Shown: one piece after another, positions 10,605 to 21,926 of the stretch | Numbering within the stretch: position 1 is the stretch's first letter | How the letters are laid out: each line of letters opens with the position of its first letter | DNA from: Platerodrilus igneus | Lineage: Eukaryota > Arthropoda > Insecta > Coleoptera > Lycidae | Direction: 5' to 3' | Assembly: GCA_036346225.1 (NCBI GenBank) | Contig: JARFIW010000139.1 | Span: 1,488,001-1,552,000, forward strand | DNA length: 64,000 bases | Notes under the pieces: model-generated | What the model was told of the DNA's origin: nothing | Seen by the model: the letters and a program-made list of their open reading frames with translations, nothing else | Databases searched by the model: none | Made by a program: the position numbers and the translations under genes

Positions 10605-11315
10605 ATGCAAAAGTGTAAAGGCCTACATAAACAAAAATTTAATTATTCGACAAAAAAGTGCGCGATGTGCTACACTTATAAAGAAAGTATGGAATGGTGC
10701 TTTTTAGCGGCCCTACTCGTAAAAAGGGCGACTGACTTTTTCAAGCAATTACAAGAATAGCAGTAGCGCAGAGAAGGGGTATGCATGTATTATACAGTGC
10801 ACAGTTGCTGCAAAATATGTTAGTTTACGCGTAGCTCGGATGTGTAATTGATCACGATTTAAAGATCCCTCGGAGGTTTAAAAATTCTCAGCCCATTGTC
10901 GTTGAAAAATGTTTGTAAATTGTCAGAACGGGGGTGAGTCGAAGTATAATGGATAATTGACCGAGTTTTTTCTACCTTTTACGAGGGAATCGGAAGTTGA
11001 CAGACATCGAGCATCTAATTCTCTATTTGGGCGATATCGAGTACTTACCGGTTCTAGAAATCATTACGTGCGGCCGACCGCTATGCGAAAGTGTAAAAGC
11101 CTACAGAAGCAATTTTTAATTATCAGACGAAAAAGTGCGCGATGTGCTATAGAAAGTATAAAAAAATGGTGCTTTGCATCGGTCCTAACAGTAAAAAGGA
11201 GAGTGACTTTTTCTAGCAATTACAAGAATAGCAGCAGCGCGGCAAAGGGGTATGTATGTATTATACAGCGCATTGTTACTATAAAATATGTTAGTTTACG
11301 AGAAGCTCGAACGTG
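10605..11315 (+). repeat. Pair of diverged direct repeats
   Basis: About 10605-10840 and 11085-11315 share ordered blocks such as gactttttcaagcaattaca / gactttttctagcaattaca, aagaatagcag and aaaatatgttagtttacg. A weaker third relative of the agcag...cgcagagaaggggt block is at 9242-9275. No gene is visible. These look like duplicated non-coding parts of the polymerase-bearing element. Confidence 0.65.
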
Positions 11316-11756
11316 AACAAATTAAATTTTAATCTATAATTAACCACGGTCGTAAAAATGGAAAATTAATGGTTAATTTTAATACTGCTAAGCATATACT
11401 TTCGCTTGGTGATTTATTTGGAAAATATTCAGCAAGTTGGTATTTTCTTAGTAATGGTTTAAAGTGTTTTTGGTTATAGTAGCACTGCATCTTCTACAGC
11501 ACGTCTTGCACACAATTTGTGTGCGTGTGCTACCACCCTTTTGGATTTTTAATATGCACGCGATCCGTATAACATGGAAGACGTTTCCGATGTTTTTACT
11601 AACGGCATTCGCAGAATGGACGAAGCGAACCAGGTGCATGCATTGGCGCTAAATGTATTGGACAAGCAGCGAGGATTATGACGTCATTTAGTTCCCCGCT
11701 GAATCCTCAACTTCGTTCGGGTGTCTTCGGAAACCTTCGGCTTGCATTCTATAGGG

Positions 11757-11765
11757 TACATAAAG
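11757..11765 (+). promoter_or_regulatory. Possible TATA-like box
   Basis: TACATAAAG lies about 90 bp before the ATG of the zinc-finger frame, with leader sequence lacking ATGs in between. This is weak support, from motif and position only. Confidence 0.25.
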
Positions 11766-11850
11766 CAGGTGCGCAAGAGTAAACTCTTTAGTTATAAGTT
11801 AGTTCGCTTACAAGTCAAGTCTTATAGTGCGGATTTTGTTTTGTACTAAA

Positions 11851-12633
11851 ATGGTACCTGCAAACGTTTTTAAGTGCAACTCTTGCGGTGCTTCCTATAC
11901 CTGGAAAAATGCTCTCAAACGGCACCAGAACAAATGTCGTGGTGTAACATCGTCCACGGTTAAGCCTATACATCCGTCGGCAGCAAAGTACTTAAGCTGT
12001 GGGACTTACGGTATTGCTTTTACGAGAATGGACAGCTTACAGCGACACAAGGAAAAACAGCACGGCATGCCATTAAGCCGTAAACGTTCAACTCCGTCAG
12101 TTGTTAAAGGGCCTTGTACGAAACAACCACGAATTATGTGTAAAGTATGCGATTTCGAAATGGAAAAAACTACGTATGCCGCACACTTAAGGAGCAACAA
12201 ACATAAAAATGCATCAGTTACCGCTACTAACGAAGATGGCGTAGAAATGATTAGTACAGCGTTTAACAACCGTATGGCTAGCTATCGCATAAATAACGCC
12301 AGTGTCGACGATGGAGTGGCCGAGTTTCTTTGGAAGCAGAAAGAGCGATTTATTCGATTAATAAATGAAAAAAGAATGCAACATACAGCAATAAAAGTCT
12401 ATTGCGAACTCTACGGCGTTTACACCAAAATGGAGGAAGAGACTACCGATGTGAAATTCTTTAACACAAAAAATGTGGTTATAGCGTCTTCTAGTAATCT
12501 GGAGAATATGTACGAGGTCTTAAGCGAAACCATAAGAACAAAATCAGAGGAATTTGAAACATGCGGATCCGGTTGGTCTTTGGAAAAGGTGCTCTATTTA
12601 GAAATAAATATTAATAAGTATAAGCCGATATGA
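11851..12633 (+). CDS. Zinc-finger protein resembling the N-terminal part of an element-encoded DNA polymerase B
   Basis: An intact 260-aa frame starts at ATG 11851 (context taaaATGg). A GTG 24 bp upstream is in frame but an unlikely start. It carries a C2HC finger (C9, C12, H25, C29), a degenerate second finger in which C50 and H66/H71 remain but the second cysteine is lost, and a third finger (C97, C100, H112, H118). From about residue 133 (AFNNRMASYRINN) to the end (GSGWSLEKVLYLEININKYK) it resembles, from memory of the family, the region ahead of the polymerase domain in large insect PolB-containing proteins. The stop after KYKPI is also present in the diverged copy at 34725. No catalytic domain is present. 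A role in replication or DNA binding of the element is inferred. Confidence 0.6.
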   Translation: MVPANVFKCNSCGASYTWKNALKRHQNKCRGVTSSTVKPIHPSAAKYLSCGTYGIAFTRMDSLQRHKEKQHGMPLSRKRSTPSVVKGPCTKQPRIMCKVCDFEMEKTTYAAHLRSNKHKNASVTATNEDGVEMISTAFNNRMASYRINNASVDDGVAEFLWKQKERFIRLINEKRMQHTAIKVYCELYGVYTKMEEETTDVKFFNTKNVVIASSSNLENMYEVLSETIRTKSEEFETCGSGWSLEKVLYLEININKYKPI

Positions 12634-12785
12634 GTTCTAGGTTAAGAATAAAAAATTGTGAATATGTATTTAGAAATGTGGTTTACAAATTTAAACTGTA
12701 TTAGTAAAATTGTTTGTAATAAAAGTTTTAAGAATTGTTTTAGATTTTCTTTTAGGTATGAGCTGCAGGAAAGTTATAATTTAGA

Positions 12786-13565
12786 GGGTGTGTGTAAAAT
12801 GGTAAGGGGTGGTTCGATTTTAAATCTATTTAGGGATTCGGATTGTGCATAAAATTCTAGACTAACAAGATGTGCTACATGTATAAAAAATTTATAAGGA
12901 CAGTCAGAAATCGCTACCAGCAAAAAATCTTAAAATTAGAGTAGCTCTCTGGGGGATAGTGCTATGTGAAAAATTTAAAGAGATTTGGGTAGCTGAGAAA
13001 ATTCTAATATTAATTGATACCAAACAAAGTACATTTATCCCGAAAGATGAGCTAAACAAGATAGAAAGTATGGTGTAACATTAAAAGCGAGTAGTGGTAC
13101 GGTCGCGGTATGCTTGCTAGAAGGTATGTGTGTAGCTTTGTAAGGAGTAGTCCGATTTTAAATCTGTTTGCAGATTCGAATTCTGCCTAAAATTTTAGAC
13201 TAATTTAATGTATCGCATGACTAAAAGAATGTTTAAGGACGGTCGGAAATCGCAACAGGTAAGAAATCTTAAAATCAGGGTAGCTCTCTGGGGGATGATG
13301 CAATCTGAAAAATTCCTAGAGATTCGGGTAGCTGAGAAAAATCTAATGTTAATTGATACCAAACAAGATAGGTTTATCTCGAAAGATGCATTGGCTAGAC
13401 GAAGAAAACTATTTTGGTTCAGAATGTTAGCGGTAAAAAAATCTTAAAATGAGGGTAGCTCCCTGGGAGGTGATGCAATCTAAAAAATTCTTAGAGATTC
13501 GGGTAGCTGAGAAAAATCTAATATTAATTGATACCAAACAATGTACATTTATCTCGTGGGTGGAA
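12786..13565 (+). repeat. Tandem diverged repeats with a shared short frame
   Basis: A block of about 275 bp recurs at 12786-13060 and 13127-13400, with partial copies at 13441-13565 and 9846-9957. Shared words include gtagctctctgggggat and taattgataccaaac. The frame 13208-13447 reads LKIRVALWGMMQSEKFLEIR then VAEKNLMLIDTKQ, and the neighbouring copies read similarly with stops. This suggests a decayed coding unit that was amplified. I do not recognise the protein. Confidence 0.55.
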
Positions 13566-13943
13566 GTGCGGAAAAAGATTTATCTCGCGTGTGTGACGTA
13601 ATCAAAATGGTTGGGGGGGGTGTCCGAGCAAGGCGGAGAGCAAGGCGAGAGCAGGAGGAGATTCATCTCCCTCATTTCCTCCTTATGGGAATTTACATGT
13701 AAATTTGGAGCAGATGTGTGGGGAAATGAGGATGCTGGGGGAAATGAGGCGGCAGTATTGCCAATTATGCTCTACTTATTTGATTGAAAAAGGAGCAACA
13801 TATTTGGACACAAATTTGGGGATGAAATGGCGTATGGCATTGGATGAAATATACTTGCATTTTCACAGTAACTAACCAGGAGCCAAAGTCAAAATGCAAC
13901 GGCCAAAATTTTAGTATGAAGAGTTAAATCTTGATTGTGTACA
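13566..13943. other. Purine-rich spacer, no gene
   Basis: This holds a G-rich run (ggttggggggggtgtccgag) and aggagg-rich sequence. The part 13590-13700 resembles 35130-35240, so it is another shared piece of the two polymerase-element loci. No frame stands out. Confidence 0.5.
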
Positions 13944-14480
13944 CGAAATTTTTAATAAAATCCAAAAGAGAGTATTCTTGTGTAAAATAATATAATATTT
14001 AAAATATCTTTATAAAAATTACAGCAGAGCGCTTTCAGCGTTAGACATTTTCGGTGCCATGTCAACTTAAAAATATATAATCCATTAAACTATTACATTA
14101 AATATATGACATTTTATTTATAAAACTAGTATCACATCAATAAAGACTAGTTAAATAATTGATTGTTCCAGTAAATATGGATTACATCTTGTCTGCATCG
14201 TTGATGAAGTTGAAAAGTCGACGCCGACAAAATGTAATCCATATTTATTGAAACAATCAATTATTTAACTAGTTTTTATTGATGTGTTATTAGGTTCTTA
14301 AGTAAAATGTCCTATATTTAATGTAATATTTTGATGGATTATATATTTTTAAGTTGACATGGCACCGAAGATGGCAAACGCCGAAAGTGCTCTGCTGTAA
14401 TTTTTATAAAGATATTGTAAATATTATATTATTTTACACGAGAATACTCTCTTTTGGATTTTATTCAAAATTGTAGTATT
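13944..14480. mobile_element. Fold-back element with ~250-bp inverted arms
   Basis: The left arm (about 13944-14195) and right arm (about 14219-14480) are near-perfect reverse complements. Examples are aaaatccaaaagagagtatt against its complement at 14445-14464, and atggattacatcttgtc against gacaaaatgtaatccat. The arms surround a loop of about 23 bp. There is no coding capacity. The structure fits a fold-back MITE. Arm differences are few, so it folded or inserted fairly recently. Confidence 0.8.
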
Positions 14481-14889
14481 TGCTATTTTTCTGGTAGGCA
14501 GTACTTGGACATTTACAAAAATTTTCTCAAAAGTTCTCATATTGAACTAAATCCGGCGATGAAGTCGTACGTTCAGATTCAGATTAGGAGGTGGACGAAA
14601 GTGTTCACCGAATAAGGTATGTTCAATTCCCCAAAAAACAAAAAACGAAGTTTAATCAGTTACATGGTGCTTTCAAGTGCGAAGAGTATATAAAAATTCA
14701 GCAAGCCCAAAGGCGTTGACTTTCACGAACACAAGCAGAGACCATAGTTTTTAATGCCCTATTAATTCTTTCACTGCATTTTTAATTTTCCAATGCTTTG
14801 CCCGAAGGTACTACATTGGCAAGGAAGCGAGTCTTTTTTTATTTGGAAATTTTGAATTTTTCCAAATTCTTGCTGTTCCAACCAAGGTA

Positions 14890-15080
14890 GTGAGTGATCT
14901 TTAACGTAGGTGACAACACTCACACACGAGACCTAAATTTTACCTCTCGTCAGAGAAAAGACGTATTTTTGTGAACAGTGCTCACCTAATATTTTTCAAG
15001 CGGTCCGTATCGGGATTTGAATCCAGGACCTTGGGCTTAGTAGTCAACACGCGAATCCCCTAAGCCATGGAGCCGCCTCC
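14890..15080 (-). mobile_element. tRNA-derived SINE-like segment
   Basis: On the minus strand an A-box-like TGGCTTAGGGGATTCG (15067-15052) is followed 28 bp later by a B-box-like GGATTCAAATCC (15024-15013). This is the spacing and order of a tRNA-type Pol III promoter. The tRNA cloverleaf is degenerate: the anticodon and T stems do not pair fully. An unrelated tail runs to about 14890. That suits a SINE head better than a working tRNA gene. Confidence 0.55.
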
Positions 15081-15889
15081 TATTAAGTCTTTCAGCAGCA
15101 TTCGCTAAAAATGGTAGCGGACTGTAAAAGTATTGTAATTCCATATTTGTAGCACGGTTTCATAAATTGTTTGTTGGGAGATTGTATACCATTGTATGTT
15201 ATGATGTACTGGAAAGTTCTATACACCAGAAAATGTTCTCTTTGATAGTCTTTCGCACAGCAGTAGCAGTAGGTGTTGAAAAAAGGCGCAAGCATACACA
15301 TTTAGTATACCAATGGCCACTACTGGAATAAAACAACGTACTTTTGACGAACCAAATAAAGAACCAAATAAAAGCATACAAAACTTGTCAGGTATTAGTA
15401 GACGTAGCTCTTGACGACATATGTAAAAAAGGTTTCTCTTGCACAACTTTGTGAGCTGAGCACGCCATACGAAACGATAAATGCTTCTTTATACATAAAT
15501 TGTCTTTTTTGTAGAATTTCACTAGTATATCTCGAACATTATGATGTAAAGTTTCCTGAATACCCAATTAGCGTATAAAATTTTGACATCGTATTATCTT
15601 CTTATTTGATTCCAGTTACTCGTGACGCTCGCTTTTGTCCTTTTTTATCATATGCTATTATTGTTGCGTATCGCTTCTCTACAATAGTGAAAGCGAAGAC
15701 CATAAATTATTTCTTATCAGTTGTTCTAGGGATTTTACGTTTTAGTTTTAATGTTCAAGCTGCCCCTTGGAATAAAAACGTTTGTTTAATGAGTTCATAC
15801 GAATTTGACGTATTCCTAAATCCCGATGACTCATCTTTTTATATTCTAGAAAGTTCTTCTATTTAGAATCAATTGCTACAATGCACGGG
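15081..15889. other. No supported gene
   Basis: AT-rich sequence with only short frames (for example 15606-15866 plus and 15219-15446 minus) that have no recognisable motif or bias. I see nothing definable here. Confidence 0.5.
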
Positions 15890-16216
15890 TTAATTAATTT
15901 ACTTTGATTGCTTTTTACTGCAAAAGGGTTTTCGTTTTATAGTAATTACAGGAAATTATTTATATTTATGCAAAATGCGTAAAGCTCGTTCTGTGCTATT
16001 TATTTACAATATGCTTATATCATATAGGGTGATTATTTATACACGCGCAATCTGCGTTTTTGCATGGTACATCAATGAATAAAGGTACGTTTGTATTACG
16101 CTGGGCGTAACCATAAATTTGCTGAAAATTCCATTTTTTCTGGATTCTACTATATTATGGTGGGATTTATTTTTAGAATTAGGGTTTCAATGACCTCTTG
16201 TAACCCCTTATCACGT

Positions 16217-16218
<2 letters not shown>
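15890..16218 (-). mobile_element. Truncated LTR of the AT-targeting family, inverted
   Basis: Read from 16218 leftwards it begins TGACGTGATAAGGGGTTA, matching the LTR start TGCTGTGATAAGGGGTTG at 21927. Within 200 bp it contains the family's CACCCTRTA word (near 16030). The inner edge is not resolved. It abuts the (AT)n tract at 16219. Confidence 0.5.
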
Positions 16219-16255
<37 letters not shown>

Positions 16256-16262
16256 TATATAT
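16219..16262. repeat. (AT)n tract
   Basis: Perfect AT dinucleotides apart from one GAT interruption, flanked on both sides by LTR starts pointing outward. Confidence 0.95.
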
Positions 16263-18597
16263 AACTGTGATTGGGTAGGCTTAGATAGGTGTAAATAGGC
16301 CAAGCATTTATGTATTAATAGCCACCCTGTACAAAAAAAATTAATAATTTATTTAAAACGCTTTAATATAATTAGAGTGGAATAAAATTACATATTATAA
16401 TGTAGTTTAATTTGTATACGTTAATTTAGTACAAGGACAACAATTAAAATCAATGACAGGGTCAAAAATTGTGTACAAAGGTTATTAGTATTAGAGCTTT
16501 TCAGTATAAAAATCCGTAATTTAAGTAAAGTACATTTATTAAATACAGCATAAGCTAAAGCAGTCAACGAACGTTACAAGGTTTAATATTGTAAACACGT
16601 TAAAACTGTCAAAGATTTCATGGAACAAACTTGGGGTAAATAAACGATTCTCGTAAAAGCTAGTATACGTTGAGGATACAATTCGAGGTAAATTGTGTTA
16701 ACGGAAAAATTCAAGGCTAACTGCAACGGTCTACTAGTTCAAAACAGATCAATAAAATTAGGCGACAAAGAGTATTTAATACGTATCAGAGGCAGATGCA
16801 AGATATAAGTTGGTTTAGGGACAAAGATTTTTAAGCGCGTGTCAGACAGTATACTTTAAAAACTAATAAGCGGGATGAAGATGCAACATGTTTGTAGACG
16901 GTATCAATTTTTCGAGGTGCACATAAAGGAAGGAAGAAATAACCGTGAACAATATAGCAATAGAGGGGCTACAAGCAAAACAGAAAGCACGGGACAGAAA
17001 GAGATGCCAGAAAGGCAGAAATAACGTAGACACTTTAGGTAGGAAAGGAAGACAAAGCTGAGAGATGTTATTATGAGAGTGCAAGGGAGATAATTGTATG
17101 AACGCGCACACAAGAGGCGCGATTGTATTTGTGTGGGGTGAACAGAAGAGTGGAAATTTTAAGGAATATTTGGACGGTTGGCAAGTTGAGACAGTTTTTC
17201 ACGGTAATGAAGTGTTTATGTCGACGATTTCTGAGTTTTGAAAGACCGTTGTGTGTACGTGCAGGGGTATTTTGTAGAATTGAGTGGCCGTTGGCAACTT
17301 TACAAGGAATGGGTAACAAAAATACATGCAACTCAAGTGAGGCTGTGGTTATATAAGCGCTGCTGGAGGCGGCAGTCTCTTTCTCTAATTTTCCAAATCT
17401 ACATAAAATCATCCTAGCTTCAGACCACATAACTAGTGCAGTCCAACTTAAAATTTACAAGTGTTTTGATGCACAAGTAGGTGCAACTTAGTTTAAACGG
17501 ATTGAACCGTAATAATACTTGAAGCAGGATGACTTGTAAGTAGAAAATTATTTACAAATTGAATGAGGGTGCTTGTTGCACATTGAGTGAAAGAAGATGT
17601 GATGTTTGGACCTGGAGCAGCAGTCCAGAGGGATGATTGATGATTTGGGTGAACAACGAGTTCGAAATGGAATTGCTGTTCACAATGAAAGGCAGCAACA
17701 TGAAGTGATCCAGGTACGTGCAGTCATGTTGTAAGAAATCTTCAGAGGTGGTGATCTGGAAGAAGAAGATTTTCCAGGTAACGAATTTTTTTTTGTTGAA
17801 ACTGTTGTGCTGGTGCTGATTTATGTAAACTATTTTTATGAACCGAAAATTAATTTTATTGACATATGTAAAAGACAATTTTTTATTATAAATCTGAGGG
17901 TGTAATGCTAATATAATATTTTTACAGATGTAAGAAGTAAACTGGTTTTTGTTTAATTTTAAGTGCAAAAATTTGTGCGCACATATAAAAAGGTTTATAC
18001 TGTGCTCACCATAGACCAGGGGAAAATAAATTAAAGTTCTGGACTAGGCCCATCTACTTTAAAATAAAACGACGAAAATGTTGTGTTTGCTAATTGGAAC
18101 TATTAAATAATGTTAATTGGTTTACTTTTATAGATTTACATACATTGTAAGTTGATGATTTTATTACCGAGTAGGGGTATGAAATGTTTAAGATGGATAA
18201 ATATGGTAAATATTGAGATTGTGTGAATTTATTATTTATGTTGTTAGAATAAAAGGGTTGTATGTTTTTGTCAAATAATTTTTAATTTTTTTATTAATTA
18301 TGAAGGTTGTTGAGAGTATAAGTAGCTGTGCTGAGTATCCCCGAAAAAGCAGTAAGCAAAGCTAACCGTAGAATGTCAGTTTGGAAAGCATCTTCAAAAT
18401 GTACTCAACTAAAATACTTCGTAATCAAAGCTTGGACTCAAAAATTTATTTAAGTAAAAATTAGTGGAGTTTTTTTTTATTTTCAGCAAGTGTTATATCA
18501 ACTCAAATACGAGCAAAAATTTTGGAACCTTTTCAACGGGAATTCAGTGCATATTTATGACGCCCATAGTGTGGGGCACGAATACGAAAGGATAGAG

Positions 18598-18599
<2 letters not shown>
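16263..18599 (+). mobile_element. Solo LTR of the AT-targeting family
   Basis: It begins aaCTGTGATTGGGTAGGC directly after (AT)n, carries CACCCTGTAC near 16324, and ends GGATAGAGCA directly before another (AT)n. The end is preceded by gacgcccatagtgtggggca, equivalent to ggtcgcccaaagtaggggca near the end of the LTR at 21927-23909. Its length of about 2.3 kb is similar to that LTR. Frames inside (16863-17430, 17552-17968) are short and motif-free, so I do not call genes. Confidence 0.6.

Positions 18600-18643
<44 letters not shown>
18600..18643. repeat. (AT)n tract
   Basis: A pure TA run of about 44 bp immediately after the LTR end CA. Confidence 0.95.
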
Positions 18644-18648
<5 letters not shown>

Positions 18649-19864
18649 TAATTATTTCTTATTTATATTTATTTAAATACTTTATATACAAATTTTGACT
18701 CTGTTTTTCGTGCTTTAATTATGTCTGGTCGGTCTACAAAACAAAACTTATATAAGTGTGCCTCGACTATTTTGAATCCCTGTCTCTCTCAGGGTATCTA
18801 CACTTACCTACCGTGGGTTTGGTGATAGGTAGATGGTCATGACACCGACCAAACAGCACTACCTTAATTTTAGTATACGTAAACCTTTTTTATGCGTATA
18901 TGCCAAATCTAACAAACAGATCCGCGTAACTTTGTGCCAATTCAAATACACTTACCAAAATGACTTTGACGTTCCGAAAAACACAGTACTCACCCGATTT
19001 ATCCTCAGCTGTAGGCCTTTCCCTTAACTCTGGCTAACGATCTCGGCCACCGGCTGTGTCCTCACACTGAGCTCCACTATCACAAGGACTACTTGGCTTT
19101 CCAGACACCAGGTTTTTGATATATTTGCTTTTATTTTCCACCCAAATCTATAAATAATTACTGAATTTAGAATTTAGAATACCTTAAATTTTAACTTCCC
19201 CGCGCTAATTTTCTTCTACTTATATCGTCGTTCTGTTTAACCACTCCTTCCAATCCAGCAATATACGATCCAATACCAATCTTTAACCTGCTCTTTCAAA
19301 TTCTGTGCTGCTTTATACTTTCCACCCAATACCTATCAATCGCTATGTAATACCCCAAATCACTTTCAATTCGTCTTGCTTCGGCCTACTAAATCCACTC
19401 TAAATCTTACGTACCTCAATCCAAATCACTCTAAATACCAACTCTTATATACACCTGTCTCGGTGCCGCTCCAATATCTAATCTTCTAACTTTCCACTCT
19501 TCTTGACTCGTACTGTTCCATCTGACTATCTATACTCTTCTCTAATTTAATCAAAAGCTTTAACTTCCAAAAGATTTTATTTCAACTTTTAAATATCCAA
19601 CTTAGTACATTTATACCAAAACACGTCTTTTTACCAAAATTATTCAATTCGTTCTCGTTCTCTGAGTTTTCTCACGTCATCAAGTCATTCTTTCACGTAT
19701 TGGCACTTTTACTCTAACCAATTTACTTTAAATACTATACCATTTGTAAAGTACGGCAAACACAAAATTTACAAGTACGTGATCTGGTCATTGGCTTTTT
19801 TGCATATACACAACCTTAAAACAATAAAGTACTCTTTATACCCTTTTAGCTCTTACGTACACTT

Positions 19865-19866
<2 letters not shown>
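18644..19866. other. AT-flanked segment of unknown nature
   Basis: Bounded by (AT)n on both sides like the neighbouring LTRs, but the LTR end words could not be found in either orientation. C-rich pyrimidine stretches occur at 19000-19500. No gene is supported. It may be a diverged LTR of the same family. Confidence 0.4.
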
Positions 19867-19903
<37 letters not shown>

Positions 19904-19941
19904 ACGTTAGTATTTATCAACTTACCTTGTATAAAAAACTA

Positions 19942-19972
<31 letters not shown>
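19867..19972. repeat. Two (AT)n tracts
   Basis: TA runs at 19867-19899 and 19944-19972 are separated by about 45 bp of ordinary sequence. Confidence 0.9.
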
Positions 19973-19974
<2 letters not shown>

Positions 19975-20169
19975 CTATTTAGGTTTCAGCATGGGGATAT
20001 TGAGGGGAACTTTTTGCATGTAACAGGCAGGTGTCAATATTAATTTAGTAAATTTGAGCAAATAGGAATTAGTAGGAGAGCAGCCGAGGGCGATTCAAGA
20101 GTTACTACACAGAATTATGGCACCCAATTAGTGGGGCATGAATTAGCGACGTTCCATATGTTAAACATC

Positions 20170-20172
<3 letters not shown>
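19973..20172 (+). mobile_element. 3' fragment of an AT-targeting LTR
   Basis: It ends with atggcacccaattagtgggg near 20120-20140 and then ...AACATCACA before (AT)n, matching the 3' layout of the neighbouring LTRs. The 5' part is missing. Confidence 0.5.

Positions 20173-20173
<1 letters not shown>

Positions 20174-20209
<36 letters not shown>
20174..20209. repeat. (AT)n tract
   Basis: A TA run lying between an LTR end (CA at 20172) and an LTR start (TGCTATGATAGG at 20210). Confidence 0.95.
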
Positions 20210-20211
<2 letters not shown>

Positions 20212-21910
20212 CTATGATAGGAGGGTAGTTTAAGGGTAGATGAAGTCATAGGGATCGTAAGATAACTGAAAATATAATTAGCATTAAGAAAACCAAATAA
20301 TTCCACCATTAAATAGGAGTAAATCGAATATTTTACAAAAGATAAATAGCGACCACACTGTATGTAAATTATATTTAATTTAATGCATAAGAAAGAGGCT
20401 CAGTTTGCAATAAATAGATAATATTTAGCTAAAGTAATAATGTGTACGCTTTACGTTAAAGAAACGAGCTAAGATAATGTTTTAAATACATCAAGTTTCA
20501 TCAAAATAAACACGTAATTGGGAAAGATAAACAACCAGGCATTCTAGCTACTTAAGAATTTCATTAAAAGTGTCAACGCATAAATAAGAAAACGCATTCA
20601 AATCCATCATTATTAGAAAGATGAGTACGTGACTGTAATATCATATTTACATGAAAATCCAACATATTTGAAATAACAAACAATATATAACAGGAGATTT
20701 GTTATACGATAAGCTTTGGACTATAAACGACACAAATATAAAATACGTGACAAAATTACAATAGATATTTGTAAATTTTAAAAATATACTGTGATATACA
20801 GAACGCTTACGTGATCAGCAAAGCATTTCATCGAGAATTAAGCCAGGAAATTTTGAGAAATGTCGGGTTCTACAGAGATCGGCGTAAAGTACAAGCCTTG
20901 ATCGATAAACACGCCAATTAAGACGTTGGAAGGTGGAGCGTATAAATACGATAGGAAACTCGAAAATAGACAGTATATATTCAACAAGGCACGGACCACT
21001 TCGATTTAAGGTGAAAAATTGCGTACCAGTAACAATTAGTGAAAAGTAAATAATTTATTAAAAGTGAAAAATATGTGCAACGAAGAATAGACGTTCCGAA
21101 TAAAGATCTGCATAAAGATCTAAATGTAGATCAAAACATACTTTGAAAATACTTACAAGGAAGTAAATAAACGTAAAGATACTAAAAATTACTCCAGAAA
21201 TCCGAAGGGAAAAATACAAGCAACCATTAATTCATTATTCTGTGGCCAACAAGTAAAGCAAGTCAAACTGTAACAATTAAGGGGTGCTGACCACAGATAC
21301 TCTAAGGCAATTCCAGTGACAAGCAAGGAAAACGCAGGTTAGAGACCTTAATTTTTTTCATTTGTTAAAGACTGTTTCAATTTTAATATTTACTATATAT
21401 TATATATCTGTAAGGGTTAACAAAAAGGTCAATTGAGAATTTGAATAATAGAAAAAGCAACTTTGAACGTTCGAAAGGTACTTAAGAGTAATTACAAAGA
21501 TATTTTTGCTAGCTTTCAGGAAAATTAAATTTGGTGAATGTGAATAATTTATTCAGGGGCTAATTTTTGAATTAACAAAACTGTACATATTATCAATCAT
21601 TATACTGTGTAATTTTGGTTTGCTTCATTTAAATTATTTCAACAGATGGAAAGAAAAGGGGTTGAACAATCTTTATTGTTGTAAAGTAGGGCATTCAGTG
21701 AGCTACCCGTGTAAAAACAAAATCAAGAAATTATAAGATTTTAAAAGCGGTTGATATTCACACCAACAAAATAACGTCCAATCGTGGGGTTTAAAAGAAA
21801 TAAGAAATATATCACAGCAATAAAAAGGGCACACTAACCTAGAGGTATATTACAGCAATAAAAATGACACCCAATCAAAGGGGTAAAAAGGAATTAAAGA
21901 GCATATCACA
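20210..21910 (+). mobile_element. Solo LTR of the AT-targeting family
   Basis: It starts TGCTATGATAGGAGGGTAGT after (AT)n and carries CACACTGTATGTAAA at about the same offset (20354) as CACCCTGTATATAAA in the LTR at 21927. It ends GCATATCACA before (AT)n. Two degenerate PBS-like words (caataaaaagggcacac, tgacacccaatcaaagggg) precede the end. About 1.7 kb, no coding frame. Confidence 0.65.
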
Positions 21911-21926
21911 AAATATATATATATAT
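21911..21926. repeat. (AT)n tract, left flank of the Gypsy-like element
   Basis: A short aatatatatatat run between two LTRs. It is probably the left half of the AT target into which the element at 21927 inserted; the right half is at 27743. Confidence 0.85.

Noticed and set aside
15003..15079. Functional tRNA gene on the minus strand
   Set aside because: A and B boxes are present, but the anticodon and T stems do not pair and a non-tRNA tail follows.
16863..17430. Several 70-120 aa frames in the LTR at 16263-18599
   Set aside because: Overlapping frames on both strands without motifs, consistent with chance openness in LTR sequence.
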